Source: an uncultured bacterium
GTDB taxonomy: Bacteria; Verrucomicrobiota; Verrucomicrobiia; Verrucomicrobiales; V1-33
Length of the DNA: 64,000 nt
Assembly (NCBI GenBank): GCA_903954065.1
Contig: CAJBME010000177.1
Location: 1-64,000, forward strand
Reading direction: 5' to 3'
Below the pieces are notes generated by a model. The model was not told where the DNA came from and made no database searches. It saw only the letters and a list, made by a program, of their open reading frames with translations. Shown piece by piece: positions 46,365 to 56,395 of the stretch (the first letter of the stretch is position 1; the number at the start of each line of letters is the position of its first letter). Made by a program: the position numbers and the translations under genes.

Positions 46365-48731
46365 ATGGACCACCGCCTTACCTCCACGCTCTCCGCTCTT
46401 ATCACCCTCATCCTGCTCGGCAGCACTCCCGCCTGGGCTCAATTCGGAGGCGCCTCCAAAGTCCCAGTCACTTTGGTCGCGGAAACAAATGCCGTCGCCC
46501 CCGGCCAGCCGTTCACGGTCGCCCTGCGGCTGCAACACCCGCCCGGCGTGCACACGTATTGGATCAACCCCGGCATCGGCCAAGCCACCAAACTCGACTG
46601 GAAATTGCCCGCCGGCTGGCAGGCAGGTCCGTTTGTCTGGCCAATCCCCGATCTCTACGACAACGGAGCCGGCCCCAGCCACGTTTATCACGGGGACACG
46701 CATTTATTAACAGTCATCACGCCGCCGGCAACATTTACGGTCGGCTCCAGTGTCACGCTCGAAGGTAAAGCCACGTGGTTTGAATGCACCGAGGAAAACT
46801 GCATCCGGGCCACCGGAGCGGTCTCGCTGAAAGTCGACGCCGCGGCTGACCCCCAGCCAGTGCCAGCTGTCCGTGCCGTCTTCGACGCCATCCGAGCCCA
46901 GCAGCCAGCGACATCCGACGCGTGGAAAATCGACACTCTCCTCAGTGCGGAAACGGCGACCATCACCCTCACCCCCGGGAACGGAGCCAATTCTGATCCC
47001 GGTGATGTTTATTTCTTCGAACGCGACAACGTGGTTGAGCTTGGACCTCCTCAGATCGTCAAACAGGACGGGGCGTGGGTGATCAGCGTGACGAGATCGG
47101 ACGCGACACGCCCGCCCTCCGGATTCCTTCGGGCCACCAAGGGATGGCTGGCCGACGGCTCGCTACCGGCACTGGCCGTCCCATTCAGCCCGGCCGAAGC
47201 CACGGCCACGGCCACGGCCGGGACGACAGAAGCGGCGCCGGAGCCGGGTGCTGTGACACCAGATCCCGTTCAACCAGCCGCGCCGGATGCCGCCGGAGCC
47301 GATGGCAAAATAGTGCTCCCATCGGCCACGCTGGCGGCCATGGCGGCCATCATTCCTCAGACGGGTGCCAAGTTTGTCAATCTCAGCGGCGGCGCGCAGA
47401 AGGAGCTGACCTTTTTGTGGGCGCTGGTGCTGGCGGTGGCGGGCGGATTTATTTTGAATGCGATGCCGTGTGTTTTTCCGGTACTCGGGTTGAAGGTACT
47501 TGGGTTTGTACAGCAATCGGGGGAGGACCCGCGCAAGGTACGGATGCACGGACTTGTTTTCACGCTCGGCCTGTTGGTGACGATGTGGGCGCTGGCCGGA
47601 GTTTTGATTGCCCTCAATCTGGCGGGAGCCCGTCTAGGCTGGGGATTTCAGCAGCAATCACCCGGGTTCATGGCTTTCATTATCGGCCTGCTTTTCCTTC
47701 TCGCTCTGAACCTCGCTGGTATTTTTGAGTGGGGAACTGGCTTGATCGGGGTGGGCGGCGGTTTGATGGAGAAGCAGGGGCTGGCCGGATCATTTTTTAC
47801 GGGTGCGTTGACGACTCTGGTCGCCACACCGTGCAGCGGACCGTTTCTTGGCGCGGCCATGGGATTCACGCTGCGTCAGCCTCCCGCGCTCGCACTCATC
47901 TTGTTCACCTTCTTCGGCCTCGGCATCGCCCTACCCTATCTCCTGCTCTCGCTCTTCCCAAAACTGGTTCACCATCTGCCCCGCCCGGGCGCCTGGATGG
48001 AGACGTTTAAAGTCGCCATGGCCTTTCCCATGCTCGCGACCGTGATCTATTTCCTCCATTCCTTCGGCGCCCAGACCGGCCGCGGCGGCCTGACATTGAT
48101 GCTCGTCGCCCTGCTCCTGCTCGCGCTGGGCGCTTGGGTGTACGGCCGCTGGACATCACCCGTCCGGTCGACCACGGCCCGACGCGGCGGCCTAGCCGCC
48201 ACCATCCTGCTCGCCGCCACCGCCGTCTGGACGGCGCGCGACGCCGTCGCCAGCACACCAGAATCACGGCCGCTCAATGATCAAATCAGCCAGCTCAGCG
48301 AACAATTGGAACATGCCGTGCGCACCGGCGGCAAACTTCCCGCCGAAGCCGCCGCCGCTACCACCAGTGGTATCACTTGGGAAAAATGGTCCCCAGAACG
48401 AGTCGCCGCCCTGCGCCAAGAAGGACGTGTCATCTTCGTCGACTTCACCGCCGAATGGTGCGCCACCTGCCAGGTAAACAAAAAAGTCGTCTTCAAATCT
48501 CCCGGATCAGAGCGCGTCGCCGCCGCCTTCGCCAAAACCAAGGCCGTCGCCCTCAAAGCCGATTGGACCAATGAGGACCCCGTCATCTCGGAATTTCTCT
48601 TCCGCAATGGCCTCTTCGCCATCCCCGTCAATTTCATCTATCCGGCCGACGCCTCCCAGCCGCCCATCATGCTGCCAGAAGGATTCCTCACCCAAAGCCA
48701 CGTCATCGAGGGACTGGAAAAAGCCCAGTAA
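46365..48731 (+). CDS. dsbD: DsbD-type thiol:disulfide interchange protein
   Basis: 788 residues from ATG 46365. Signal peptide about 1-25, then an N-terminal DsbD-type beta domain ('VTLVAETNAVAPGQPFTVAL', shown in part), an Ala/Pro linker, and the eight-helix core with 'LNAMPCVFPVLGLK' and 'VATPCSGPFLGAAMGF' carrying the membrane cysteines. The C-terminal thioredoxin-like domain has 'EWCATCQVNKK'. DsbD transfers electrons from cytoplasmic thioredoxin to periplasmic disulfide isomerases and cytochrome maturation proteins. The N-terminal domain is larger than in E. coli DsbD. Upstream ATG at 46293 is less likely. Confidence 0.92.
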   Translation: MDHRLTSTLSALITLILLGSTPAWAQFGGASKVPVTLVAETNAVAPGQPFTVALRLQHPPGVHTYWINPGIGQATKLDWKLPAGWQAGPFVWPIPDLYDNGAGPSHVYHGDTHLLTVITPPATFTVGSSVTLEGKATWFECTEENCIRATGAVSLKVDAAADPQPVPAVRAVFDAIRAQQPATSDAWKIDTLLSAETATITLTPGNGANSDPGDVYFFERDNVVELGPPQIVKQDGAWVISVTRSDATRPPSGFLRATKGWLADGSLPALAVPFSPAEATATATAGTTEAAPEPGAVTPDPVQPAAPDAAGADGKIVLPSATLAAMAAIIPQTGAKFVNLSGGAQKELTFLWALVLAVAGGFILNAMPCVFPVLGLKVLGFVQQSGEDPRKVRMHGLVFTLGLLVTMWALAGVLIALNLAGARLGWGFQQQSPGFMAFIIGLLFLLALNLAGIFEWGTGLIGVGGGLMEKQGLAGSFFTGALTTLVATPCSGPFLGAAMGFTLRQPPALALILFTFFGLGIALPYLLLSLFPKLVHHLPRPGAWMETFKVAMAFPMLATVIYFLHSFGAQTGRGGLTLMLVALLLLALGAWVYGRWTSPVRSTTARRGGLAATILLAATAVWTARDAVASTPESRPLNDQISQLSEQLEHAVRTGGKLPAEAAAATTSGITWEKWSPERVAALRQEGRVIFVDFTAEWCATCQVNKKVVFKSPGSERVAAAFAKTKAVALKADWTNEDPVISEFLFRNGLFAIPVNFIYPADASQPPIMLPEGFLTQSHVIEGLEKAQ

Positions 48732-49127
48732 CAATCCGCTCTCCTCCTCTTCACCTCGCCGGCACAGTCCGGCAGGTTCGGTCGCCACGATCGCCACGGC
48801 ACAGTCCGATCACTCCGGCCGGTTCGCGTTTCATGTTCTCATCGCGGGGCCCCACGATGAGGCCAGTCACGAACCCGCGCGCAGAACCCGCGCGGTGAGC
48901 GCCACCCGGCACGCCGTCGAAGCTGCCCGGCCGCCCGGAACGCCACGGCTCCCTCGTGTCTGGAACGTCACGGGAATCCGAGTGCCGGATCCGGACGGAT
49001 GTGATTGTTTCCCACCGATGGCGAAGCCCCGCCCAGAAATGCTTGATGGGGCCTCACTCTTTCTGATAGGCTGAAAAAATCACCGGAGCCTCCCAAGACC
49101 GTCATTTAAAATCCACCCCTTCAAATA
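48732..49127. other. 396-base gap, no gene seen
   Basis: No plausible gene. A GCCGG/CCGGC hairpin lies near 48758-48773 without a T-tract, and GGCACAGTCCG occurs twice within 40 bases. One open frame runs across it, but its composition is that of a shadow. The A/T-rich end at 49070-49127 probably carries the promoter of the next gene. Confidence 0.45.
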
Positions 49128-52100
49128 ATGCTCAAGACTCACACTTTGCTTTCCGCGATTCGTCACTGGGTGATGGGACTTACCCTCATATCGGGCCTGA
49201 CCGGTATTTCGAACGGCGGATGGATCGCTTATAATGACAGCGCTTTCAAACCGGGCCAGACCAACGCCCCGAATACGACGACCTATGGATTGGGCCGGGG
49301 CTTTGCCGGCGAAGGCCAAGGCGGACCGCTGAAAGATTTCTCCACCGGTGAAGCCACCGGAGTCGCCGTCGAATACAAGGAAATCTTCACCACCGGCAGT
49401 GTGAATTCGGCGGGGGATGCGGCTCCATTTATTCCGGATACTGATGCCGCGGCCCTCTTCGCCGAGCGGGCCGACCTATCGGGAAACATGAGTTATGGCG
49501 ACGCGCCGGGATGGGCTGTCGAGTTGACCATCAGCGGATTGAATCCGAGCCGCCGGTATTCATTTGCCGGAACGGCCGATCGCCGGGGCGGGGCCGGTTA
49601 CGCCGACCGGGTCACCAACTGGAGCGTGCTAGGGGCTGACGCCCTGACCTATGCCAGCTCACCCGGAGCCCATCGAGTGTCCGACCGCTCCGTCGAATTC
49701 AGCACTGGCGAAAATAGTGCGGGGCTGGTGGCTCGATGGACAAATATCCGCCCCGGCGCTGACGGCACTATCGTCATTCGCACCAGCCACAGCGTGGGCG
49801 TCGCCGCCGGCGGTCTGCCCGGCGCCCATGCCTTTCGCGGCTATGGCGGCGGCCTGTTCCTCGTCAGCGAACAGGTCGATCAGTGGGAAGCCTACAACGA
49901 CAGCGCCTTCAAATCAGGTCAGACCAACGACCCCAATGCCACCACCTTCGGACTGGGCCGCAGCTTCGCCGGCGAAGGCAACTCCGGATCACTGAAAATC
50001 CTCGCCACCGGGGAAAATAGCCTGGTCACCGCTACCTACACCGAGTTCATCACCGCCGGCAGCGTGAATTCCGCCGGCGATGCCGCCGACTACCCCGCAG
50101 GCTCGGACGCTGAAGCCGAATTCAAAGGACGCGTCGACCTCGCCGGCAACATGAGCTACGGCGATGCTCCCGGATGGTACGTCGACCTCGAATTAACCGG
50201 ACTCGATCCCACCAAACGGTACAGTTTCGCCGCCACAGCCGACCGCAAAGGCGGCGCCGGATATGCCGAGCGGGTCACTAATTGGTCGATCCTCAGCGCT
50301 GCCAGCGCCCAGAATGCAAGTTCAGTAGGAACACATAAAGTCTCCGAGACGTCAGTTGAATTCAGCACCGGCGACAATGCCGCCGGGCTGGTCGCCCGAT
50401 GGACAGACATCGATCCTGGTTCCGACGGCCGGATCATCATTCGCACGACGCACAGTGTGGGGCAGGCTCAGGGCGGCCTGCCTGGCGCACATGCCTTCCG
50501 CGGCTATGCCGGTGGCGTTTTCAGCTTAAAAGCTGGGCCACACCGGTGGCGCGCCTTCAATGACAGCGCCTTCAAGCCGGGACAAATCAATGAGCCCACC
50601 GTCACAACGTACGGTCTGGGACGCAGTTTTGCCGGCGAAGCTGGCTCCGGCCCGCTGAAAAACAGCGTCGGTGGCGCCCCGTTAAGCGTCGAGGCTGCTT
50701 ATACGGAAACCATCTCCAGCGGCAGCGTCAACTCCGCCGGCGATGCCGCCGATTTTCCGCCCGGCTCAGACGCGGAGGCAGAATTCAAAGGCATGGTCGA
50801 CCTCGCCGGCAACATGAGCTACGGCGATGCCCCGGGATGGAGCGTGGACTTGACTCTGACCGGGCTGAACCCGTCCCGCCGCTACACCTTTGCCGGTACC
50901 GCTGATCGCAAAGGTGGCGCCGGTTACGCCGAGCGCGTCACCAACTGGTCGATCATCGGAGCTGAAGCCTCTCGCTACGCCAGCACTCCGGGGACGCACA
51001 AAGTGTCGGAAACCTCGGTGGAATTCAGTACCGGCGACAACGCGACCGGACTGGTCGCGCGGTGGACGGACATCGCCCCCGGAGCCGACGGCACCATCAT
51101 CATCCGAACCAGCCATTCCGTAGGCCAAGCGAACGGCGGCCTGCCGGGCGCCCACGCTTTCCGTGGATATGCCGGCGGAGTTTTTCTTGTCGCTGAGCAA
51201 TACACGACCTCAGCCGGCGTCACCAGCCGGCCGATCGATATCACGGACCTGCTACCCGCGGAGAACGCGATGGAGGCCAGCCCCAGCTCTCCGCTCCGGG
51301 CCGTCCTCCGAGCCGGCGATCAATCAGTCAAGGAAGGATCCATTACACTCAAGCTCGATGGCATCGCCGTCACTCCCATTATCGTGACCGAAGCCGGCAC
51401 GACCACGGTTCTCTATCAAGCGCCTGCCCCACTGCCCTCAGCCAGCACCCATACCGTCGAGCTCTCATTCCTCGATAACAGCCCGACCCCGCGCCCATAC
51501 ACGAAACAATGGTCCTTCACCGTTCTCGCGTGGAGCGAATTCCCTGTGCTGGGCAAATCCCTCTCGCTCCCATTCGATCCCACTCGCTATCAGCGACGCG
51601 GTATGGCGCTGAATCTTATCCTGCCTGACAGCGCGGAAGGCTATCCATTCTCCACCCTTGATGACGCTCAGGCCATTCTGAACGAACCGTTTACAAATCT
51701 CGTCGACCCGGCATTACTGAATAATCTCGGGTATTTTGAAGAGACGACGGCCCTTAATTATCAAATCGACGGCGCGCCGGTCGGCAACATAGCCAACGAG
51801 AGCCTCTTTCCCGGCATCGCCGGCCGCGGCCAGCCTTTTGCGTTGGAGGCCTTTACCTTGCTTCATCTCAAGCCCGGGCATCACCGTTTTAACATCACCA
51901 TGCAGCCGGCTTTTCGTCTGTACGCCGGAGGGTCCCCGACCGAACTGGAAATTCCAGCCACGTTCTCACCGTGCACGAATTGTGGCGGCGATGACGCCCC
52001 GTGGATCATCGACCTGATGGTGACGGATGAAGGTCTCTATCCATTCCGGCTCTTCTACTTCGGCGCGGCAGGGTCGGCCAGCCTCGAGTGGGTCAACCTC

Positions 52101-52361
52101 CTGCCCGATGGTACGCGTCATCTGATCAATGGAACCGAAGCCGGCGCCATCCCTGCGTATTTCCCGCTTGATACGATCGGCGGGTCAGCCGCCCCTTCCA
52201 TCGCCCTCGATGGCGATACCATCGTCATCGGCTGGACCGGGCCAGCCATGCTGCAATCAAGTTCGGACTTGGCCTCCGGACGGTGGCAAAATATCGCTCC
52301 GCTGACCAACCCCTATCGAATTCCAGCGCAAGGCAGCCGGTTTTTCCGACTGGCCCGCTGA
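49128..52361 (+). CDS. Exported protein with three 221-residue repeats
   Basis: 1077 residues. Signal peptide about 1-30. Three consecutive copies begin at residues 32, 253 and 474, each opening 'W-x-A-Y/F-N-D-S-A-F-K' and holding 'GSVNSAGDA', 'GNMSYGDAPGW', 'RKGGAGYAERVTNWS' and 'GGLPGAHAFRGY'. After residue about 694 follow a short Ig-like region, a PA14-resembling part with 'CTNCGGDDAPW', and the terminal 'LQSSSDLASGRWQ ... RFFRLAR' module common in Verrucomicrobiota exported proteins. No enzyme family is recognised. The repeats look like jelly-roll carbohydrate- or surface-binding modules, which is inference. Single gene. Confidence 0.82.
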   Translation: MLKTHTLLSAIRHWVMGLTLISGLTGISNGGWIAYNDSAFKPGQTNAPNTTTYGLGRGFAGEGQGGPLKDFSTGEATGVAVEYKEIFTTGSVNSAGDAAPFIPDTDAAALFAERADLSGNMSYGDAPGWAVELTISGLNPSRRYSFAGTADRRGGAGYADRVTNWSVLGADALTYASSPGAHRVSDRSVEFSTGENSAGLVARWTNIRPGADGTIVIRTSHSVGVAAGGLPGAHAFRGYGGGLFLVSEQVDQWEAYNDSAFKSGQTNDPNATTFGLGRSFAGEGNSGSLKILATGENSLVTATYTEFITAGSVNSAGDAADYPAGSDAEAEFKGRVDLAGNMSYGDAPGWYVDLELTGLDPTKRYSFAATADRKGGAGYAERVTNWSILSAASAQNASSVGTHKVSETSVEFSTGDNAAGLVARWTDIDPGSDGRIIIRTTHSVGQAQGGLPGAHAFRGYAGGVFSLKAGPHRWRAFNDSAFKPGQINEPTVTTYGLGRSFAGEAGSGPLKNSVGGAPLSVEAAYTETISSGSVNSAGDAADFPPGSDAEAEFKGMVDLAGNMSYGDAPGWSVDLTLTGLNPSRRYTFAGTADRKGGAGYAERVTNWSIIGAEASRYASTPGTHKVSETSVEFSTGDNATGLVARWTDIAPGADGTIIIRTSHSVGQANGGLPGAHAFRGYAGGVFLVAEQYTTSAGVTSRPIDITDLLPAENAMEASPSSPLRAVLRAGDQSVKEGSITLKLDGIAVTPIIVTEAGTTTVLYQAPAPLPSASTHTVELSFLDNSPTPRPYTKQWSFTVLAWSEFPVLGKSLSLPFDPTRYQRRGMALNLILPDSAEGYPFSTLDDAQAILNEPFTNLVDPALLNNLGYFEETTALNYQIDGAPVGNIANESLFPGIAGRGQPFALEAFTLLHLKPGHHRFNITMQPAFRLYAGGSPTELEIPATFSPCTNCGGDDAPWIIDLMVTDEGLYPFRLFYFGAAGSASLEWVNLLPDGTRHLINGTEAGAIPAYFPLDTIGGSAAPSIALDGDTIVIGWTGPAMLQSSSDLASGRWQNIAPLTNPYRIPAQGSRFFRLAR
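49221..51209 (+). repeat. Three in-frame 663-bp repeats
   Basis: The W codon opening each copy lies at 49221, 49884 and 50547, exactly 663 bases apart. Copies keep length perfectly although many third positions differ. Copies two and three resemble each other more than either does copy one. Confidence 0.92.
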
Positions 52362-52406
52362 GATGGGATCACGGGGCGAACAGGCAAGCGGGCGAGCGGC
52401 GGACAG

Positions 52407-53762
52407 TCACCGCCGCTGCCAGGGGACGGCGCCGGCCCTGTGAATGTGAAACTGCAGCGCTTGGCTCAGTTCACGCAGTTTTTCCGGCTGCGTCCGAGCG
52501 AGGTTGCGGCTTTCCTGCGGATCGTCCTGCAAATGATAAAGCTCCAACGGACTGAACGGGTCGTTTTGCAGGATTTTCCAGTCGCCGCGAATGAGGGCTT
52601 CGTAGGACTTACCGCCGTAGGACGGACCGCCTTCGCGACGGACGAAATAGAGATCGCGCGGCGTCGGCATCTCACCACCGGTGAGAACCGGACACAAACT
52701 GACAGCATCCAAGTCACCCGACCGGGGAAGCCCCGCTAACTCAAGGAAGGTTGGAAAAACATCGAAAATCTGACCGGCATAATCACTGCGTGAGTGCGCC
52801 TTCACCACCGCCGGCCAACGCAGAAAAAACGGCACCCGCAACCCGCCGTCATAATGACTCTGTTTGCCTCCGCGCCACGGGTCGTTGTTCTGCCCATGAG
52901 GCAGGGAGCCGCCATTGTCGGAAGTAAAAACCACCACTGTGTCACGCTCTAACCCGCACTCCGTGAGCGTGCGCAAAACCCGGCCAATACCGTCATCGAG
53001 ATGCTCGATAAGCGCCACATTCAAAGCCCGCTTTTCATCCATTCCAGGCGCGCGCGCTCGTACGGCCTCTAGCCACGCCGGCGGCGGCTCAATGGGGAAA
53101 TGCGGCGCCGTAAACGCCAAATACAAAAAAAACGGCCTCCCTTCATCCGCCGCACTCTCCCGCAACCACTGACAGGCCCAGTCACTGAAAAGATCCGTGG
53201 AATGGCCCTGCGGCGTGACCACCTCAGCATCACGCCTCATGTAATTGATACCATGCCGAAGATGTCCCGTATGGCTGTCCATCATGTCGCCCAAAAACCC
53301 ATGGAAAAAATCAAACCCGCGGTCATTCGGCCGATTGGGCACTTCCAGACCCAGATGCCATTTTCCAACTAGCCCGGTACGATAACCGCCTCGCCGCAAT
53401 TCGTCTGCCAAGGTGGGGACCGCCGGATCCAGATACCCCCAAGAATCCGCAGGCAATGTGCGAATCACTCCGGGCACACCCACCCGGTCGGGATGACGCC
53501 CAGTCAGTAAAGCCGCGCGCGAGGGTGAACAGACCGTACTATTCGAGCGCATCGCTCGAAATGTCATACCCCCCGCCGCCAATTGATCGAGATGCGGCGA
53601 ACGCACATCCGACGCCCCATAGGTCGAGACATCGCCATACCCATGATCATCCGTGACGATCAAGACGAAATTGGGACGCGGCGGCGTGACGGCGGCCCAC
53701 GTGGAGCCAGCCCAGCAGGCCAGAACGAGGACGAGGCCGCGGATCATAACGGCACGACTCAT
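52407..53762 (-). CDS. Sulfatase (type I, formylglycine)
   Basis: 451 residues with a signal peptide of about 23 residues. Metal-binding 'FVLIVTDDHGYGD' (Asp38/Asp39), formylglycine motif Cys78 in 'VCSPSRAALLTGR', and 'GKWHLG' and 'FTSDNGGS' downstream. Type I sulfatases remove sulfate esters from glycans or other substrates; the Cys is modified to formylglycine by FGE or an anSME, neither seen here. The start overlaps the upstream sulfatase gene by four bases. The 'DNGGSLPHGQNNDPWRGGK' stretch helps subfamily placement but does not fix the substrate. Confidence 0.92.
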   Translation of the reverse strand: MSRAVMIRGLVLVLACWAGSTWAAVTPPRPNFVLIVTDDHGYGDVSTYGASDVRSPHLDQLAAGGMTFRAMRSNSTVCSPSRAALLTGRHPDRVGVPGVIRTLPADSWGYLDPAVPTLADELRRGGYRTGLVGKWHLGLEVPNRPNDRGFDFFHGFLGDMMDSHTGHLRHGINYMRRDAEVVTPQGHSTDLFSDWACQWLRESAADEGRPFFLYLAFTAPHFPIEPPPAWLEAVRARAPGMDEKRALNVALIEHLDDGIGRVLRTLTECGLERDTVVVFTSDNGGSLPHGQNNDPWRGGKQSHYDGGLRVPFFLRWPAVVKAHSRSDYAGQIFDVFPTFLELAGLPRSGDLDAVSLCPVLTGGEMPTPRDLYFVRREGGPSYGGKSYEALIRGDWKILQNDPFSPLELYHLQDDPQESRNLARTQPEKLRELSQALQFHIHRAGAVPWQRR

Positions 53763-55312
53763 GGCAGGCGCGGGATGAGCGGCAATCCTCCAGCCGCCGC
53801 AACCGGGTATAACGCACGGTGCGACTCCAGACTTTCCTTCAGCCCCGCCATCAGTCGGCGCAAATCGTCCGGACGGGAAGCCGCCAGATTGGTTGATTCA
53901 AAGGGATCGTCTTTCAGATGAAAAAGTTCATAATGCGAGCCGCCGGAGACATTCGAAGGAACATAATGATAAACCACCTTCCATGGGCCATCGCGATAAC
54001 TGGTGAAGTAGTTGCTGCGATGCGGAGCGTGCGGGTAGTGCATGAGAAATTTTTCGTGACGCCCCGGATCGGGTTGTCCAGTCAGCAAGGTGTCGAGAAC
54101 GAGTCCATCGACGGGGTGCCCCTCCGGCACTTTATTTCCGGTAAGTTGCAGGAGAGTCGGCAGGATATCGACCACGGCCGCCTGCTGCGACTGGATGGCC
54201 CCGGCAGCGATAGGAAGGCGTTTTTGATGCGGATTCCCCTCCTGCGGCCGCGCCCACGCGGCGATGAATGGCACTCTCATACCCCCTTCATAATGAGATC
54301 CTTTGCGCCCTCGCAAGGGAGCGGCGCAGGCCACTTCGTGCGCTGATCCGAGCGGAGCGTCAGATCCATTGTCACCCAAAAAAACCACCAATGTATTGTC
54401 GGCGACCCCGAGGGTATCCAGCTGGTCCAGCAGGTCGCCGAGCGAGGCGTCCATGCCTTCAATCAACGAAGCAAAGGCTCGGGCCGGCGCAGGCTTATCA
54501 GATCCGGTATAATGACCGGCAAAGCGAGGGTCGGACTCGAAGGGAGCATGAACGGCATAATGGGCGCAGTGGAGAAAAAACGGACGCTTTTCCTTCACCG
54601 CGGTCGCCATCTGCGCGGCGGCTTCCCGCGTGAGTGCTTCGGTGAGGAAGATTTCGGTGCCATGATACGCGGACAAATGCGGCACGGCATGGCGGCCTTG
54701 ACCGGTCGTCTGACCAAAGTTTTTCGACCCCTGATAACTACCGGGCTGGCCGATGGAACATCCGCCTACATTGATATCGAAGCCGAGGTTCTGCGGATTC
54801 TCCCCTTCTGACCCGCGCGGGCCAAAGTGTCCTTTTCCGACATGAATCGTCCGGTAGCCAGCGCGCTGCAGGAGTCGGGGCAGAGTGATGTCGCGGGTAT
54901 GCAGCCCCTGCCAGTTCCACGACGGCGGTCCGAGCGGCCCCGCATTATTCTGATCTGGATTGATCCAGTTGGTAGTGCCATGGCGCGCCGCATTCTGCCC
55001 GGTCAGCAGCGAAATCCGGCTGGGCGAACACACGCTCATGGCGCAAAAATTATTGAACCTCACGCCTCGGGCCGCCAGCCGTTCCATCTGCGGCGTGCGG
55101 AAAAATTCATTCAGAGGATGGCGCACAGGCTTTCCACCTTCATCCGTCAAAAAGGGAACCGACGTATCCATGACGCCCATGTCATCGACCAGAAACACGA
55201 TGATGTTGGGCGGCGGAAATACCTCATCCGCTACCGCGCGGCACACCGGTAAAATCACCAGACCCAGCAGGATGAGAATGGAGGCGAGGCGGGGAAGTCC
55301 GTGTCTTGACAT
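53759..55312 (-). CDS. Sulfatase (type I, formylglycine)
   Basis: 517 residues from ATG at 55312, which gives a clean signal peptide of about 28 residues; an in-frame ATG at 55342 would overlap the divergent transporter. Metal site 'IIVFLVDDMGVMD' (Asp43/Asp44) and Cys95 in 'VCSPSRISLLTG'. Further 'GKGHFG' and 'FLGDNGSDAPLG'. Larger than its partner by about 65 residues. The ATGA overlap with the 452-codon sulfatase gene points to one transcript and perhaps sequential attack on one sulfated polysaccharide. Confidence 0.92.
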   Translation of the reverse strand: MSRHGLPRLASILILLGLVILPVCRAVADEVFPPPNIIVFLVDDMGVMDTSVPFLTDEGGKPVRHPLNEFFRTPQMERLAARGVRFNNFCAMSVCSPSRISLLTGQNAARHGTTNWINPDQNNAGPLGPPSWNWQGLHTRDITLPRLLQRAGYRTIHVGKGHFGPRGSEGENPQNLGFDINVGGCSIGQPGSYQGSKNFGQTTGQGRHAVPHLSAYHGTEIFLTEALTREAAAQMATAVKEKRPFFLHCAHYAVHAPFESDPRFAGHYTGSDKPAPARAFASLIEGMDASLGDLLDQLDTLGVADNTLVVFLGDNGSDAPLGSAHEVACAAPLRGRKGSHYEGGMRVPFIAAWARPQEGNPHQKRLPIAAGAIQSQQAAVVDILPTLLQLTGNKVPEGHPVDGLVLDTLLTGQPDPGRHEKFLMHYPHAPHRSNYFTSYRDGPWKVVYHYVPSNVSGGSHYELFHLKDDPFESTNLAASRPDDLRRLMAGLKESLESHRALYPVAAAGGLPLIPRLP

Positions 55313-55340
55313 GGCTCTATGAAAGCCAAAGTACTCCGAC

Positions 55341-56258
55341 ATGCCTGAAGTATTTGGATTCGATTGTTATTCTCCTCGGGAAATTGCTGAGCGGGTGGAA
55401 AATGTGGGGGTGACCAAGGCGCGCCTGCCGTTGATCTCGATGGTGGCGCTAGGCATTTTGGCCGGCGGGTTTATTGGATTGGGTGCGATGTTTTTCACCC
55501 TCGTGCAAAGCGATGCGGGTCTCAGTTTTGCCGTGGCCCGGGTGCTAGGAGGGGTGGTTTTCTCGCTGGGGCTGATGCTGGTGGTGATTGCAGGCGCTGA
55601 ATTATTTACGGGCAACAATCTTTTGGTGATGGCCTGGGTCTCGGGCCGGATCTCCTGGGCGCGGCTACTGCTCAATCTCAGTGTTGTCTTTACCGCCAAT
55701 CTGATTGGGGCGGCGGGACTGGCACTGCTAGTGGCCATTTCGGGCCATGCCGCGATGAACCATGGCGCCGTCGGCGAGACGGCGGTCGCCCTCGCGGCCG
55801 CCAAATGCTCGCTCCCATTCGGTGAAGCATTCTTCAAAGCTGTGCTGGGCAATATCCTCGTTTGCCTCGCAGTCTGGCTGGCCATGGCCGGCCGCACCGT
55901 CACGGACAAAATGCTCGCCATCGTTTTTCCCGTTTCCGCCTTTGTCGCATGCGGTTTCGAACATTGTATCGCCAACATGTACCTGATCCCACTCGGCATT
56001 TTTCTGCAAGACGGACTACCCCCGCCCGCGGTCACCAGCTTAGCCAGCCCCGACTGGTCAGGTTTCATCCGCAATCTGATTCCAGTCACCCTCGGGAATT
56101 TGACCGGCGGCGCCGGCATGGTCGGCCTCATCTACTGGATCATTTACCGCCGTGACCGGCCCGCCACCGGCAACCGCCAGGACGCGCAAAAAAAAACGGC
56201 CGGCGGCCCGCAAGGAGCCACGGCAAACCTGCAACTCCCTTATTCCGGAGACCGATGA
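55341..56258 (+). CDS. Formate/nitrite transporter family channel
   Basis: 305 residues with six predicted transmembrane helices, the FNT pattern. 'VIAGAELFTGNNLLVMAW' and 'GNLTGGAGMVGLIYWIIY' are family landmarks, and 'GFEHCIANMY' is the second half of the pore signature. FNT channels pass formate, nitrite, hydrosulfide or similar monovalent anions. A C-terminal 40-residue tail rich in Lys/Arg and Gln is extra. The gene starts 28 bases from the divergent sulfatase start. Given sulfatases next door, hydrosulfide is possible but unproven. Confidence 0.9.
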   Translation: MPEVFGFDCYSPREIAERVENVGVTKARLPLISMVALGILAGGFIGLGAMFFTLVQSDAGLSFAVARVLGGVVFSLGLMLVVIAGAELFTGNNLLVMAWVSGRISWARLLLNLSVVFTANLIGAAGLALLVAISGHAAMNHGAVGETAVALAAAKCSLPFGEAFFKAVLGNILVCLAVWLAMAGRTVTDKMLAIVFPVSAFVACGFEHCIANMYLIPLGIFLQDGLPPPAVTSLASPDWSGFIRNLIPVTLGNLTGGAGMVGLIYWIIYRRDRPATGNRQDAQKKTAGGPQGATANLQLPYSGDR

Positions 56259-56395
56259 AGCCCGATTTTTGATGAGCCTTTCTCCAGTTATAGCGATTTG
56301 GATGCATCCGAATCGTCCACAGGATCGATTACCTTGTTCACACTGGACTGTCAATTGTCCCTCACATGAAGGCTCCTCAACATCCCCTCCAAACC

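Noticed and set aside
48571..49074. 167-codon plus-strand frame running past the dsbD end
   Set aside because: Starts within dsbD in another frame; the part in the gap has shadow-like Ser/Arg/Pro composition and no homology signal.
49221..51209. Long direct repeats considered as duplicated genes or a mobile element
   Set aside because: All three copies are in one open frame with no ends, target-site duplications or transposase; they are protein domain repeats.
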